Of a stretch of DNA of 64,000 nucleotides, positions 1 to 11,673 are shown piece after piece. The position numbers were made by a program, and so were the translations under genes. Every line of letters starts with the position of its first letter. The first letter of the stretch is position 1. This DNA comes from Rhabdornis inornatus (Eukaryota; Chordata; Aves; Passeriformes; Rhabdornithidae), in assembly GCA_013397075.1 (NCBI GenBank), contig VWZS01008195.1, positions 407 to 64,406 on the forward strand, in the 5' to 3' direction. The notes below the pieces were generated by a model. The model ran no database searches. It worked only from the letters and a program-made list of their open reading frames with translations, and was not told where the DNA came from.

Positions 1-354
1 CCCTCGCACACCTGGGCCGCTGCCGCCATCAAAGAGCCCCCTTCAGCTGCACGGGGCCTGCCTTGCCCACAGCACTGGTAACTGAGCACAGGGAGAGAGG
101 GCCTGTGGCCAGAGGGACTCGAACTGAGCTATACTCTTCTGTTTTGTTGTCAATCTTTATAGCTGTTGTTGTTTCTGCTGTTTGCCTTGTTAGATGTATT
201 AGTAAAGAACTGTTATTCCTATCCCCATATCTTCTGCCTGAAAGCCTCTGATTTGCAACTATAACAATTAGAAGGGAGGGGGGTTGCATTCTCCATCTCA
301 GAAAAATGGGTTCTTGCCTTTCCTTAGCAAATACCTGTCTTTCAAACCAAGACA
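1..354 (+). mobile_element. LTR of an endogenous retrovirus, 3' part (window-truncated)
   Basis: The window opens inside what I read as an LTR in plus orientation. It has a GC-rich start, a T-rich stretch, an AGTAAA poly-A-type signal at 201-206, a GGAGGGGGGTT tract near 276 and a terminal AAACCAAGACA ending at 354, which fits the usual CA end. The AGTAAACTGTTATT-like segment and the CAAGA(C/T)A-type end recur in the fragment at 47345-47521, and the end recurs at 40427-40500, which supports one LTR superfamily. The 5' end and its target duplication lie outside the window. An antisense open frame of 164 codons runs through it and looks like chance. The family name is not assigned. The ERV call is from resemblance to songbird LTRs I remember. 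Confidence 0.6.
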
Positions 355-1352
355 CAGTCCTAGCCACATTTTCCATTCCAACCTGGGAAGCTGGGCAATG
401 CACTCTATTCCCAATGGCACCAAAGGGATTACTCTGAAAACTTCTCTTAAAGAACAAGAGCAAACATTGGATGTGAAGGAATTCATGGGGGAAGTTGGGC
501 TGAATTCCTTCTTTCTGATGCAAGAAAAGCAGTGATTCCTATCTCTTCTGAGATTCAAAAGATTATCCTAGAAAATCTTATTTTTTATGCCACAGCTCTC
601 TAGTCGTGGATTTCTTTACTTAAAAAATACAACAAATGCCCCCAGAGCTTAACGTACCTGATTCTGCCAACATTTTCAGAAACAGAAATCACAAGTAACA
701 GTCAAGATTGTTTCCATATTAAGACCTATAAAAAAAAATACTTGGAGGGTGGAGAGTCCTTTCCTAAATAGTTAAAATTTAACTAGCAATTTCTCCTGCA
801 TTTTAAAAAACTTATCCAAAGAGTTATGAATGGCTATCAGCTGCTTGCGTACTCAAGGAGGTTGTCAAAAATGAACCTCTGCAGATTTCAATTCCTCTTA
901 TTTAGAGACAGTTAAATGAGAGGGAACCTGCCCCAGACCTGGTAAATTTGGGGGGAGGGTGTTTGATAGCTTTCATTATATTGTCATAAGCAGCAGAGTT
1001 TCTCAACTTTCAAATATTTCCAAATCACTTGAGCTGGAACATTTCTTTTGAGGTTGATAAACTCTACTGAGCTGTGTCCTGCCTACAGCAGGGCCCTGCA
1101 GGCCTTTTTTGGTAGAAGGGTTTTGATGCTTAGTAATTAGAAGGCAAAAGCCAAAAGGAAATTAACTTCAGCTCAATCAGCCTTTATCATTCTGTAGTTA
1201 TATCTAGAAAGTTGTCAGATGCTGATTAACCAGAGCTGTTCAGAACTCTTTTTATAAGGGAGTCAGAATTAAATAAACAGATTTTGTGACGTGAAATGGT
1301 GAAAAGAAAAAAAAAAAGGGAATAAAAGTTGCCAACATGATGGGTTTGGACT
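355..1352. other. Unique AT-rich sequence, no gene seen
   Basis: Non-coding AT-rich DNA between the LTR and the first CR1 fragment. Short A and T runs occur, including a 12-A run near 1305. No splice-bounded open frame, RNA gene or recognisable repeat is visible. Confidence 0.6.
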
Positions 1353-1575
1353 TCTAGAATCTTCTGAATTTGAAGGGACCTACAAGGATCACTAAGTCTA
1401 ACTCCTAGCTCTGCACAGGACCATCCTCAAGAGTCATGCCTTATGCCTGAGATTGTTGTCCAGATGCTTCTCGAACTCTGTCAGGCTTGGTGCTGTGACC
1501 ACTGCCCTGGGGAGCCTGTTCCAGTGCCCAGTCACTCTCTGGGTGAAGAACTTTCCTTAATATCCCATCTAAATG
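1353..1575 (-). mobile_element. CR1 LINE fragment, 3' end, minus strand
   Basis: Read on the plus strand this is a reversed CR1 tail. It begins with a degraded AGAATC..TTGAAGGGACCTACAAGGATCAC-type segment, the reverse of the CR1 3' terminus. It then passes through GTCAGGCTTGGTGCTGTGAC and GGGGAGCCTGTTCCAGTGCC to CTCTGGGTGAAGAACTTTCC. These are diagnostic of avian CR1. The fragment is 5'-truncated, as is usual for CR1, and diverged, so it is an old, dead copy. A closely related fragment with the same GGCTTGGTGCTGTGACCAC word lies at 34195-34345. Confidence 0.88.
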
Positions 1576-4500
1576 AGTGTTACTGTCAGCATTTTATTTA
1601 GCTAGTGACTATTAAATAATTCACTCTGTCAACAGCAATAAGATAAAACCAGAAAACATTTAACATTTTAAAACAGGACCATACACAGGCACACTATAAG
1701 CTTGAGCTTGTTAACAACCTGTATTTTTTGTCTGTAAGGACAGACTTATAATTCATATCTGATGAACCTGCAAAATCTCCCTAATCACTAAAAGCCAACT
1801 GGATAAATAAAGCAATTTAGACAGCTGCACAGAACCAACCCATATTACCAGCAATCATTACTATTACTTTTTCTGCGAGCTAAGAAATTGGAATTATCAA
1901 AACCCACATATAGCTACAAAGCAATGACAGTTATCTGAATGACTATTTTAAGTCAAACCAAGAAAGTGTAAATGGATGGGCAGTTAACACCATGGAAGTA
2001 TAGCTCAGCAGAGTATCAGAGGTGGGGTTTCTGTCCAAATGTGATGTCAAGGATAAATTTTACAAACTTATTGTCCGACAATGCCACAAGAACACCTTTC
2101 ATTAAGAAAGACTCCAGCAAAGCTAAGATACAGAAATGCTAAATATCTTTCTGATAAGTGAACACAAGTAACTAAACTGATGAAGCAGAGCTGTGAGAGA
2201 AGAGTGAATAGATATATAGTTAATTCAAGGAACTTAAGAACTGCTTAATACCAACACCAGAAATTTGGGGGTTTTTTCCTCACAGATTTAGAATATGAGC
2301 CATTTTCCAGAAAAATTAATGACAAAATCTCATTAAATTCAACGGAACAGAATTAATCCTTATAATTCTGTCCAACTTTAATGGAAGCTGTATCTACAAA
2401 ACAGGTGTCTAAGGGGACTTAAAGCAAAACAGCAAAATGTTGAGAGATTATTTAGTGCAAATGAAAATGACACAGATTTTAAAGCAAAATAATAGAAATT
2501 GCTTAGACTGGGGAAAATTAAGATCCATTTGGAGGAAAAACCCCAGCCTAAGTGTTGTTGCAGGCTGAAGTGATTAAGGCCGGAAGGCAGAACATCTTCA
2601 CAAATAGATTTCCAGCACAGAGAGAAGTTAACAAAAAGAGATCTGAAGGTTGAAGCTAACAGCATGAATTATGGATTAAAATAATCCTACCTGCCCCTCT
2701 ATGACTCAGCCTACATATAGATATTACAGGACAACAATTCATCATTACCCATTCATCTTGGTATTCATTATCTCCAAGATGGCAACCCCAAAATAAAGCT
2801 TATTTGGCTTAAAAATATCTTCCCCAGAAAGAATCCACATCTTGTAATGTCAAATGTAAAACCTCTTGTTGGCCCAGGAAGGTCAGGACCCTCTTGGCCT
2901 GTAAAGAAACTTGTACCACTCTGCAGCTGCCAGGGTTTTAGCTGCCCTCTTTCTGCTCCAGGGGTCCAACAGATCCAGAGATCTTTTCCAACAGGCAGAT
3001 TACCTCCAATCACCTTATATGAGTCCTTCCTTGTCTCTGTACCTCTGAAAATTAGTTCTGCAAATTTCTGCCTAGCTTCTCTTATCTGCCAAAGTCCCTT
3101 CCTTTTAATTAGAATTGTTTAAATTTCAAGTGTGCCTCTAAAGAATATACTTTAGTTTCAACAAAATATTGTATCTTATCTCTTGAACACATTACTGGGG
3201 CTCCCGCTTTCCTGCAGCTCTTTTCCTTTTACATTCCAGGGTGCCCACGCTGTCCCATCTGTGATGCTAATAAGGTGCTCTTTATTGTGCCTCCATGCTG
3301 ATTCCAGGGATTTCATTTCCTAATTTTTTTTCCTTTCAGGTGATTTCTAATTTCTTTTAACTAGAAAGAGATTCCTTTTTGCAGGCCAATATTGCTTTTT
3401 TACCTCTTGGTGAACCTCTGAACAAGGCTAGAATTGCTGACCTCCCCTCATTCTCACTCATCTCTTCACAGATGCTTAGGACTACAGAGGGACATTCCTC
3501 ACATTTTTCTCTCTGTCACTGTGGTTCACTGATTTAGCAATCCTGCAAAGAATTTATTTCCACAAAGGTGGGAAATTGTTCATTTTGTGGCCTAGGGGGA
3601 GATACACAGACAGGCAAGGCCAATACACCAACAAAGTCCTCAGGAGCTGTGGAAGCCTCCAGTGCAGTGACCACTCTGCTCAGATGGGGGAAGTAGAGAG
3701 TGGGGCTGCTGAAGCTGCAATTAAAATAATTATAAAAATGCTTATCTTTCATTTTAAAAACTGAGAAATACCTGATTCCATTTCTGAATTTAATTATTCA
3801 TGATTGTTGTAGTCACAAAAGGAGAGGACATTTCCATGAGGAAGAGGCCAAGAAGCACTGTTCAGTGAGGGGGAACATGATCTGTACTGGAACCTCTGTG
3901 AAAACATCATGAAACCGTGTGAAAGCATCTGGTTTATGACAGCTAAATAATACCCAAACCTACTCGTTTTGGTTAGTGTCAGAGCTGCCTTGCCATCTGA
4001 CAGCCATCTGCTTTCCTTTTGAATTCCATTACATTAGGGAAGGGGCTGGAGACAACTTGGAAAGCACACAATAAGTAATAAAATAAATAAAAGAAAGCAA
4101 ACTAGATTTTTCTAAGTCAAGTGTCCCATGCAAGATATTTAAGGCAGTTACTTAAAGTGTTTGCATTTTAAAAAGGTCAAATTAAATTAGCCATTAATTT
4201 TCACCTAAGTTGCCTACAATTGTCTCAGACAATCTAAATGGGCTGATATAAAAATTGGCTCAAACTCCCTCAATCACACTCTTACTGAACACAGATCAAG
4301 TGCAATGAAGGAGGAGGCTCATTTTTTATTATTTGTGTATCTAGTAGAAGGACTATTTGCAGTTAGAACTATTACTATTATTTTTTAGGCATGATCAAAA
4401 ATAAATGGGCTGGAAACAAACTGTACTTATTGTTTCTTCGGGTGAAGTTACAGAAAGCAAAAGAAAACAATTTTATTGCCGCTTGGCAGAAGTGTGTTCA

Positions 4501-6624
4501 TAAATTTTTTAAATAGCTCAATTGAAATGCTACTGCTGCCCATATGAAATGAGAAAGTTTTGATTCACTTATACATTCAGGAGCCCAATATATTACTTAT
4601 ATTGAAGATGAGGTAAGAGACAAAAAACTGCTGTACTCAGGAGAGCAGATTAAACAGCCTCTTGTTTATATATTTTTTTTTAAACAGACCTAAGCAGATT
4701 CAGTGTTTTTATTTATTTCTATTGCTATTTTAATTTTAGCTAGCAGAGTAAAAAATTATTTGAATTTGTTACTCCAGAACAAATCTGGAATTCCTTCTCT
4801 GTTAGCCACAAATATAATTTAATCAATGTCCTCTGTGGTATTTTGTCTGAAATAATTGGACACCTTTTTAACCCCTTAGCTGCTCCTAGAAGAAAGGGAA
4901 TCACAGCAGCTACTGGACAATACTTCAATTACAGAATATCCAACACTTCCAGAAATATTCTAATGGTGAAATGCAGGCTAACAAGAATAAATATCCTAAC
5001 TATTTTTTCCCTGAGGATGCAGTCAGGGTCTCTTGCTTTCACAAAATCACTGATTTTCCTGAAACTTGTAGAAATTTAACTATCTTTCAGATCTTCAACC
5101 TTTTGCCCAGAGTGCTGAAAACTTGACATTAGTTTCTAGAGATTTTACTGTGTGGGAGAAACTCTGCTGGCAGGCGGCAAACTTAATTTTTCCTTCAGAA
5201 AATAAGCTAAAATAGTGTCTGGAATGTGTTTGTCCTAATAAATTTACCCTTGGCCAACTGATCATGTGGGTTTCCAAGACGGGAACAGCATCTGTCACAA
5301 GAATGAAGTCCTTGAGTGCAGCATATTCGATTCTTGCAGTTGTCTTCACTGGGCTTGTCTTACTCTTCAAAGATCTCAGATTAATCTATTTAATTGGAGA
5401 AGGAAAGAACATTTTAAGGTCAGTCACACCTGAAATCAGGGTTTGGAAGAAAAAGCAAATAGGAAAAATGGCAGAAATACCCAACTCTGCATTAATCAGC
5501 AGAAAGTCTGGCTGTCAGGCTTTGACAATTGATTTAATTTAGATTTAAATTTAGCCTGATAAGGATGATATTTTTAGTTTCTGCATTGATAAAACCCAGA
5601 GAACTAAAATTATGTTTAAATGAAGATCCTGGAATCAATCAGAACAAACACAAAAGGGTTGTTCCCATGGGTGTTACAACTGTTTGTAAGCTTCAACCTG
5701 TATTCCTGAGTGAATCACAGGGAGTCTGATAGCTGGTAGACCCAGGCAATAATTAATATTATTTTTTTCTGATACACCCTTCGCACCTACAATAAAATGT
5801 GGGAAGTCTTATTCATACTGATCTAACACTACGAAAATAAGCAACTCTCAACATCAATTCAACAAGTTCCAGCTAATCTCCCATGAGATAAATATTAAAT
5901 GCAAGCTTTGTCTTTTAGGCAGAACAAAACTGAATATACTCAAACTTATGACTTGATTTTGCAAGTGTGAATTTGTCCGTATGCAAGAGAAAATGCAGAT
6001 CTTTGTGATGCAAACTTGTAAATTTGTGCAAAACTTCTATCATATCTGTAAATGCTCACATACAAAATGGCTATACTGACATATAGAGAGGCTTAATTTC
6101 CTTAAACAAAAGAAAATAGGAATTTAAAACTGCAGTTTATAACAACCCATCATTACTCAAAGTTCAGTGATTTAGCACTAGGTTGAGTGCAACCTGGATC
6201 TAATTCTCTGTCAACAATCACCATGGATAAAACTGGTCCACATTTATTTATTTGAGTTTTCTTTCTCAATTAAAAATTTATGCTGATCAAACAATGCATA
6301 TTGTCGAGAGAGCTTGCTACTGGGGGAGAAAAAAACCAAATGTACATTCAACAATTTGGAGAGTTTCTGAGACAAGAATCTAAACAATAATTGTACTTCA
6401 TTTGTAACGTGTAAGGCAGTGAGCTAGATGATGTTGCATTACAGCTGATAATAAAGAGGCTTTTCCAAAGCAAATATATCATTCAGCAGTAATTCCAGAT
6501 TTTTCCACTTGAAAAGTCTCTGGGAATTATGCACACATTTTATATATACATGTGTACATACTCAACATCACACTTCACCAAATCCCAAGCACTCCCAAGA
6601 CACCATAAAGGGAATTTAAAAGAT
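1576..6624. other. Unique non-coding sequence, no gene seen
   Basis: About 5 kb of mostly AT-rich single-copy DNA. Open frames of 60 to 95 codons exist on both strands (for example 2378-2665 and 5264-5542), but they overlap antisense frames and carry no recognisable domain. A slightly more GC-rich block at 2860-3010 was checked and is not recognised. The segment 4150-4260 is rich in TAATT/ATTA words and could be regulatory, but nothing decides this. Confidence 0.55.
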
Positions 6625-6778
6625 CGTAGAATCATCCCCCAGCCCACCACCTTGCAGCCCGTGTTGATACCAGGGGGGCCCCAACCCAGGTGCTGCTTGA
6701 TCTTATCAGACCTCCTGAGACTCCCATTGGTTCCCTACTCCAGCCTGTCCAGGTCCCCGTGGATGGCATCCAGATAAC
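6625..6778 (-). mobile_element. CR1 LINE remnant, minus strand, internally deleted
   Basis: The left edge has the reversed CR1 end word (ATCGTAGAATCAT). The right part contains CCCAACCCAGGTGCTGC and CTCCAGCCTGTCCAGGTCCC followed by a GATGGCATCC word, which belong to the coding part of CR1 read in reverse. These two parts lie far apart in an intact element, so either much has been lost or two pieces are adjacent. It has no coding potential. Confidence 0.7.
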
Positions 6779-8614
6779 ATTGTCAGAATTAAATGTGCCA
6801 TGTAATATTTCAAAAGCAATCTACTCAAGGCTAAAATATCAAGAAGACTAAATTAATTTGAGCTCTAAACTTAAAACAGTTTCAGGCCTTTTGTTTGTGT
6901 ATTCTTTCCTGTTTGGTATGGCAAAAACAAGAAGATTAAAACTTTCGAAAAAGAAAGTGCTAATATGTTTATACTATACATTGCCAATAATCCAAGTCAG
7001 GGGGTAAAAAAAAAGCTGCTTGGCAAGAAGGTCCAAACCCAGGAATTGAAAATTAGATTCCATACTGCATAAGTAAAAAAAAGAAATCACTTGTTTGCTT
7101 AAAAGTAAGAAATTCTCTCATATCAAGACTATCCTTGATCTGTTCCCTTGTGATATGTTCCAGAAGAAATCCCCTCCACACAAAGTTCCAAATTAATATG
7201 AAGGATTTACTTTGTTTTGGCAAATGTGAATTCTTCATTTGCAGCACATCTTAACACAGAGGATTACAAGGTAATTCCTGTCCCAGAGGTATTCCTTGTG
7301 CTGGTGTTGGGGCAGCAGACACTCTAATTGAGATGATGCGTCTGTGCCAAAGTACTCTTTTCAAAGGCACATGCCTGGACTGTTCTACAGGTGCATTTCT
7401 GTGTTGATGGATCACAGATCAGATCACCTCTAAGGTTTTGCCACCTTGGACACCACAATGGCACTAAAACACTAAATTGGATTAAGTCCCCAGAACTAAA
7501 TGATATACAAACAACAATTTTAATGGGACAGCAGTTACCAGAGAGAAAATCCTGGATCTCTAAGCATGACCTTTGCTTCTTTAACCTATTAACTGCTCTT
7601 CAGAATCTTGGTGTGCAACTTAAACTTTCCCAGTAATGTCATCCTTCCTGTTCATAAGTATGACAGCAGCTGACTCACTCTGGAAGTTCTCAATATTTAG
7701 GCAGTTTGTCATTAAATGTTTGTGAATGTTTTACCCTCAGTCTTCAGGAAGGAGCTCATGGTAATGGCGGGAATACAGAGAGGGGGAGGTGCATCCACTA
7801 ATTTCCAGAGCCAGAAATCCAGCCACAAGAAGCTCTTTCTTCTAACATAATTTTCCTCTGTGCTTGTAGACACAAAATATTGTTCACTAAATATAAAAAC
7901 TGAGTGATTTGAAGGATTTGAAAAAATATTTACCATCTGTCTGTCCTATTTGAAAGGTCTTACCTCATTTATAATGAATGAAACAATTTTCATACTTTCT
8001 ACCTTGAAAGAGACTTGAATGTTTGCAGTGCAGAAACTTGCCGGGTTCCACCAACTTACGTCAAGAAAGAAAAGCATCATAAGGAATGTGTGACAGACAG
8101 TGAACTACCATGAGCCTGTTATGTCTTGAGGCAGAGTTTTTCTGAGCAAAACCAAACCCCCAACAAAGCAGAGCACCAGCTCTTCTAGGCACACACACCA
8201 AAAAGTACAGCTATCACTAGTGATGTGGAAATGACAAGTGCCTGTGTATTTCGTGAAGAGGGAAGACAGGAGCAGCAGGCTGGGGGAGCATGATGGGGCA
8301 CAGACTGCTTGGCTGTGGCCTTGTCTAGAAGAGAGACGTCCTGACACCACCTTGCACCACTTCCCTCCAGCAGCCCGGGATCAGCACATTTCACATTTTC
8401 AGAATCACGACCAAAGATGATCAGTGTAGAGAAATTCACTCCAGGGAGTGCAGAATGGGTGTGACAACCAGACCTTCTCCGTTACAGTAGAGTTTAAACA
8501 AACTGCACATTGCGCAACAACAAAACTGTACATTGCCCAGGCAGCTGAATGTCTCCATCACAGGTGGCTTAAGCATGGCAGGAAGATGAAGGAAAGAAGA
8601 CTGATCTGGAATGC

Positions 8615-8705
8615 CTCAGATTTCAATTGCAGTCCCAGCACAAGCTGGTTCACCTGCTGGGTGAACCTGCACTGCATCCCTGTTACCTCCACACCTTTGT
8701 TTGCT
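8615..8705 (+). repeat. Possible ancient tRNA-derived SINE (MIR-like core) remnant
   Basis: The order of words TTTCAATTGCAGTCCCAGC, CACCTGCTGGGTGAACCTGC, then CCTCCACACCTTTGTTTG follows the layout of MIR-type SINEs: a B-box-like segment, then a CTGGGTGACCTTGGGCAAG-like core, then a CCTCTGTGCCTCAGTTT-like tail. Identity is low by eye, so chance resemblance cannot be excluded. Confidence 0.3.
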
Positions 8706-9428
8706 TTTGCATCCTTTCTTAATTCTGAGGGAGCAAGGACTTTGAGGTTTGATCTGTAAGCTTCAAGCATAACCTAATGTACTCCAGGAATTTAAAACAA
8801 AAAGGTTTTTTTACATCAAAAGTACAAAGTTACAGATTTCTTTGGTGGTTGCCACTTTGGATGCTCCTAGTACCCAGCAAACAGCCCAAAACTCCACAGA
8901 GGGTAAAATGCAGGCAAAATGTCCCTGTGGTCTTTCTGGGTGGGCAAGACTGAAGTTCTCTAACCCATCTCCAGTAACACATGCCAACTGTGATCCATGG
9001 GCAGTTTTAGACTGAAGTGGAAAAAGATAGTGACAACTGAATAAGAGCAGCAGCATCTGAGGCTAGAAGGCTCCAGGTAACAAAGAGTTCTGAGGCAAGA
9101 GCAGCACAAAATCCCTCTTCGACCTTATATGTTGGTTTCACCTCCAACTCTCAGCTATTCTTTTGTCTTTGAAACACTACAGCCATCATCAACATGTGAA
9201 AGGCATGAGTCCTTCTTACCTAGTCAGCAAGGCTCTTGTGTAAGAGCACAGAGAAAAAGAAAAGCAGATGTGAACAGTCACAACAATGAAGGATAGTCAG
9301 GAATCACTCAGGAATTTTCACATATAGAGACAGCGTTTAACAGCAATATAAACACATGTTTCAGGAATGTCTGTGAAGATTAATCCACTCCTACAAAAAC
9401 GCTTACAAACTCAGTCAACAGAACAGTA

Positions 9429-9434
9429 AAGGAG
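9429..9434. repeat. Target-site duplication AAGGAG, left copy
   Basis: AAGGAG abuts the TGTTGC end of the LTR. The identical six bases follow its other end at 10011-10016. Six bp is typical of ERVK/alpha-beta-type integrases. Confidence 0.88.
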
Positions 9435-10010
9435 TGTTGCAGACCTCTCATTAGGGGTAGAAATGAGCCAAGACACAGACTCTCATTCAACAACATGAAA
9501 AGGGTCCCAGTTTATTCTTCTTTACAGCTTTGCCATCCTGACTCTGACTACAGCAAGCTCCTACCGTAGTGTCCAGCTGCAGACTCTGACTGCTGACTAT
9601 TTCCTGCTGGACTGTGACTGCAAGTATTGGTTTGCAGACTCTGAACAGAGGCTTTACCTAGCTGGACCATGACTGCAGGCTCCAACAGGAGGCTCTGACT
9701 CCATCAGGCCCAGACTGACCTCACAGCAGATCTTTCACAGCAGCAATTCTCCTTGTTTCATTCTTCTTTGTATCTCTCTGGAGCCTTCCTTCTTCCTCAG
9801 GGCTCCTCTACTGCCTCAAAATCCTCTTTCTTCATGCCTTCTGTCTCCAAGATCCTCTTGACTACTCAACCCACTCCTTTTATCACACTTACCTTTATTA
9901 GTCACAGCTGCAACCCATTTAAGGGCAAGGCTGTTCCTCTTCTTTGGTAATTAGTACAACTGTGACTTATCAGGGACTTATCACCTGTAATCCCTTCTTC
10001 TACACCTACA
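9435..10010 (-). mobile_element. Solo LTR of an endogenous retrovirus, minus strand, 576 bp
   Basis: Both edges are exact: TGTTGC on the left and CCTACA on the right (TGTAGG..GCAACA when read on the minus strand), between perfect 6-bp direct repeats AAGGAG. Orientation comes from TTTATT at 9511-9516 (AATAAA on the minus strand) and a TATA-like GATAAAAGG at about 9888-9896 on the minus strand. No internal retroviral sequence follows either edge, so the provirus was reduced to one LTR by recombination. The interior at about 9575-9715 holds imperfect repeats of roughly 27 bp built on ACT(C/G)TGACTGC. The family name is not assigned. The next LTR begins 47 bp to the right in the opposite orientation. 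Confidence 0.9.
9575..9715. repeat. Imperfect ~27-bp tandem repeat inside the LTR
   Basis: Related words (ACTCTGACTGC, ACTGTGACTGC, ACTCTGAACAG, ACCATGACTGC, GCTCTGACTCC) start at 9583, 9611, 9638, 9666 and 9692, giving spacings of 28, 27, 28 and 26 bases. This is a short degenerate minisatellite between the TATA-like and poly-A signals of the minus-strand LTR. Confidence 0.65.
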
Positions 10011-10016
10011 AAGGAG
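10011..10016. repeat. Target-site duplication AAGGAG, right copy
   Basis: Identical to 9429-9434. Together they bracket the minus-strand solo LTR. Confidence 0.88.
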
Positions 10017-10057
10017 AAGCAAGTGCAAGGAAGAAGGACAATGTGATTATGTGGCTG

Positions 10058-10498
10058 TGATGCCTTAAGTTTTAGCTTTCATATTTTCCAGATTCTGCAT
10101 TGCATTAGTGTGTAACTCTGAACTTCATATAGAGTGTTAGCAAGTTCTCTTCACAGTTTAGTTAGACAAAAAAATCCTTTTCCAGCCTGAGTACCAAGGA
10201 CACCATTGCAGCTTCCAGTCCAAAAACTATAAACAGCAGCAAATTGAGGAGAGCAAGCTGAGAGGATGGGACTTCATAACCTGAAGCTGTAATTGGACAA
10301 TGAACCCTAATACGTAAATAAACCAAAACTTATAAAAATGTGAAAATTCACGACGTCCAAGCTATCCATTTTGGATAGAGCCACAGCTGGGCTCTTGTAC
10401 TGCCCAAGGTGTCCTTTAAAGGCCTTTTTAATAAATACCTACTTTATTCCTTTAACCCTGTCTAGCCTCTGTTCCAGGTAGCCTCTCTGATGGCATCA
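10058..10498 (+). mobile_element. Solo LTR of an endogenous retrovirus, plus strand, 441 bp
   Basis: The ends form a perfect 7-bp inverted repeat, TGATGCC at 10058 and GGCATCA ending at 10498. Inside are TATAAAAA at 10331-10338 and AATAAA at 10430-10435, about 100 bp apart as expected for a U3-R layout, with GGCCTTTTTAATAAATACC and CTGTCTAGCCTCTGTTCC words that I associate with a songbird ERV LTR family. The flanks do not give a perfect duplication: GTGGCT one base before the start and GTTGCT after the end differ at one position. The exact outer base is therefore uncertain by one or two. No proviral body is attached. Confidence 0.8.
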
Positions 10499-10585
10499 GT
10501 TGCTTGGGAATCTAATACATACCATGGAAGATAACACAGTAGAATTTTTGGAGTTTTTGTTGGGGTTCTTTTAATGCAACTGTAT

Positions 10586-10697
10586 TATATACCTATATAA
10601 GTGTATATATAGAGATAGATAGATACTAGTATATATACTTATTTTTTTTTTAATATGTATATATAGTATATATCTATATATGCTATATATATAAGTA
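10586..10697. repeat. AT-rich microsatellite (TA/TATATA, GATA)
   Basis: A run of TATATA, GTATATATAG, AGATAGATAGATA and a 10-base T tract, ending in CTATATATATAAG. This is a simple-sequence, probably length-variable locus just after the plus-strand LTR. Confidence 0.9.
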
Positions 10698-11410
10698 GTC
10701 AAGGTCTAAAGTCCTTAACCAGACAATGTCATTCTGCCACAAAAACCCCTTCTGTAAGAAGACCAAAAAACCACAAGCTGAAGAGAGAAAAGTTAATGCT
10801 GAGAAATCAGTGTGAAAAGTCTCATAAGCTCCAGACCAATATTCCTGCTAAATCAGCAAGAAATGACAAAGTTAGGACAAGAATCTGTCAAAGCCCATTG
10901 TCACACACCAGCATCAACACAGTGGAATATTCACCCACTCCTGTGAGGTGGTGTCTTACTCTACACAGATAAAGACCACAAGTCTGTATTTATACCTGGT
11001 GTAACACAGGATGTTGGGAAGGATAAGGATTTGACAGGAAAGTCTCACAGATATGTATGTATAACAGAAAGATTTTTTGAACATCGGATCTGAAGAAGGA
11101 ATAGAAATGATAGCAAGTTTTGATATAGAAAAAAAGAATTCCTGAACCAGTTTTACTGGATAACTAGAAGGCAAAGAGCAAGAGAGTTGGAAGGGGTTTT
11201 TATGACTCAGAGCAAAGGATAAATCCACCTCAAACAAAAAATGGTTTTACTGAGCAAAAATATTTTCACAAGCAAACAAAAATGCCATGTTGCAAGTAGA
11301 AAGAAAAGTCTCAAAATTTTCCACTGGAAAAAAACTGAAAAACAACTGCTAGCAGAAATTGCAACATACTAACTTTTTGTAATTGGAAAATAGTAACATG
11401 AATATGGTAA
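10698..11410. other. Unique non-coding sequence, no gene seen
   Basis: AT-rich spacer between the microsatellite and the ERVL-like LTR. A 93-codon minus frame at 10956-11237 lies here and is not recognised. Confidence 0.55.
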
Positions 11411-11673
11411 TGTTAGTAGTTATGATAAGCTATAAGTAAAAGTATTGATTAGTTGTCATGTATTAAGATCCTCTGCAATGACAAGTATATAATGCATTGT
11501 AACCAGAAGTAGAGGTGGCTTCAGGCGAACCCACAGCTGTGGCTGACAGGCTGTGGGCTGGGCTCTTGTCACCCACTACCCGTGAGTTGCTGTATCATCT
11601 GGATACAGTAAACAGCATCTTGAAGAGCCACCTGGAGCCCCACGTCCCTCCATCCCTCGTTTCGGCTCTTACA
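11411..11673 (+). mobile_element. ERVL-like LTR, degraded, plus strand
   Basis: The right half has the layout of avian ERVL LTR ends: TATAATGCATTGTAACCAGA, then GAACCCACAGCTGTGGCTG, a TTGCTGTATCATCTGGATAC segment, AGTAAA as a weak poly-A signal, CACCTGGAGCCCCACGTCCC and a terminal TTTCGGCTCTTACA. The left edge is placed at a TGTTAGTAG word but could be elsewhere. No matching target duplication was found. It is older or more eroded than the LTRs at 9435 and 10058. Confidence 0.6.

Larger units (their letters stand above)
6779..9434. other. Unique non-coding sequence, no gene seen
   Basis: Mixed-composition DNA before the LTR cluster. Overlapping short frames on both strands at 8105-8440 in a GC-richer patch do not resemble a known protein. 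A possible ancient tRNA-derived SINE remnant at 8615-8705 is listed separately. Confidence 0.55.

Noticed and set aside
29..523. Longest open frame, 164 codons, minus strand
   Set aside because: It runs antisense through an LTR and beyond its edge, overlaps plus frames, and shows no domain.
2860..3010. GC-richer block as a coding exon
   Set aside because: Both strands have open frames but neither gives a recognisable protein, and no convincing splice sites bound it.
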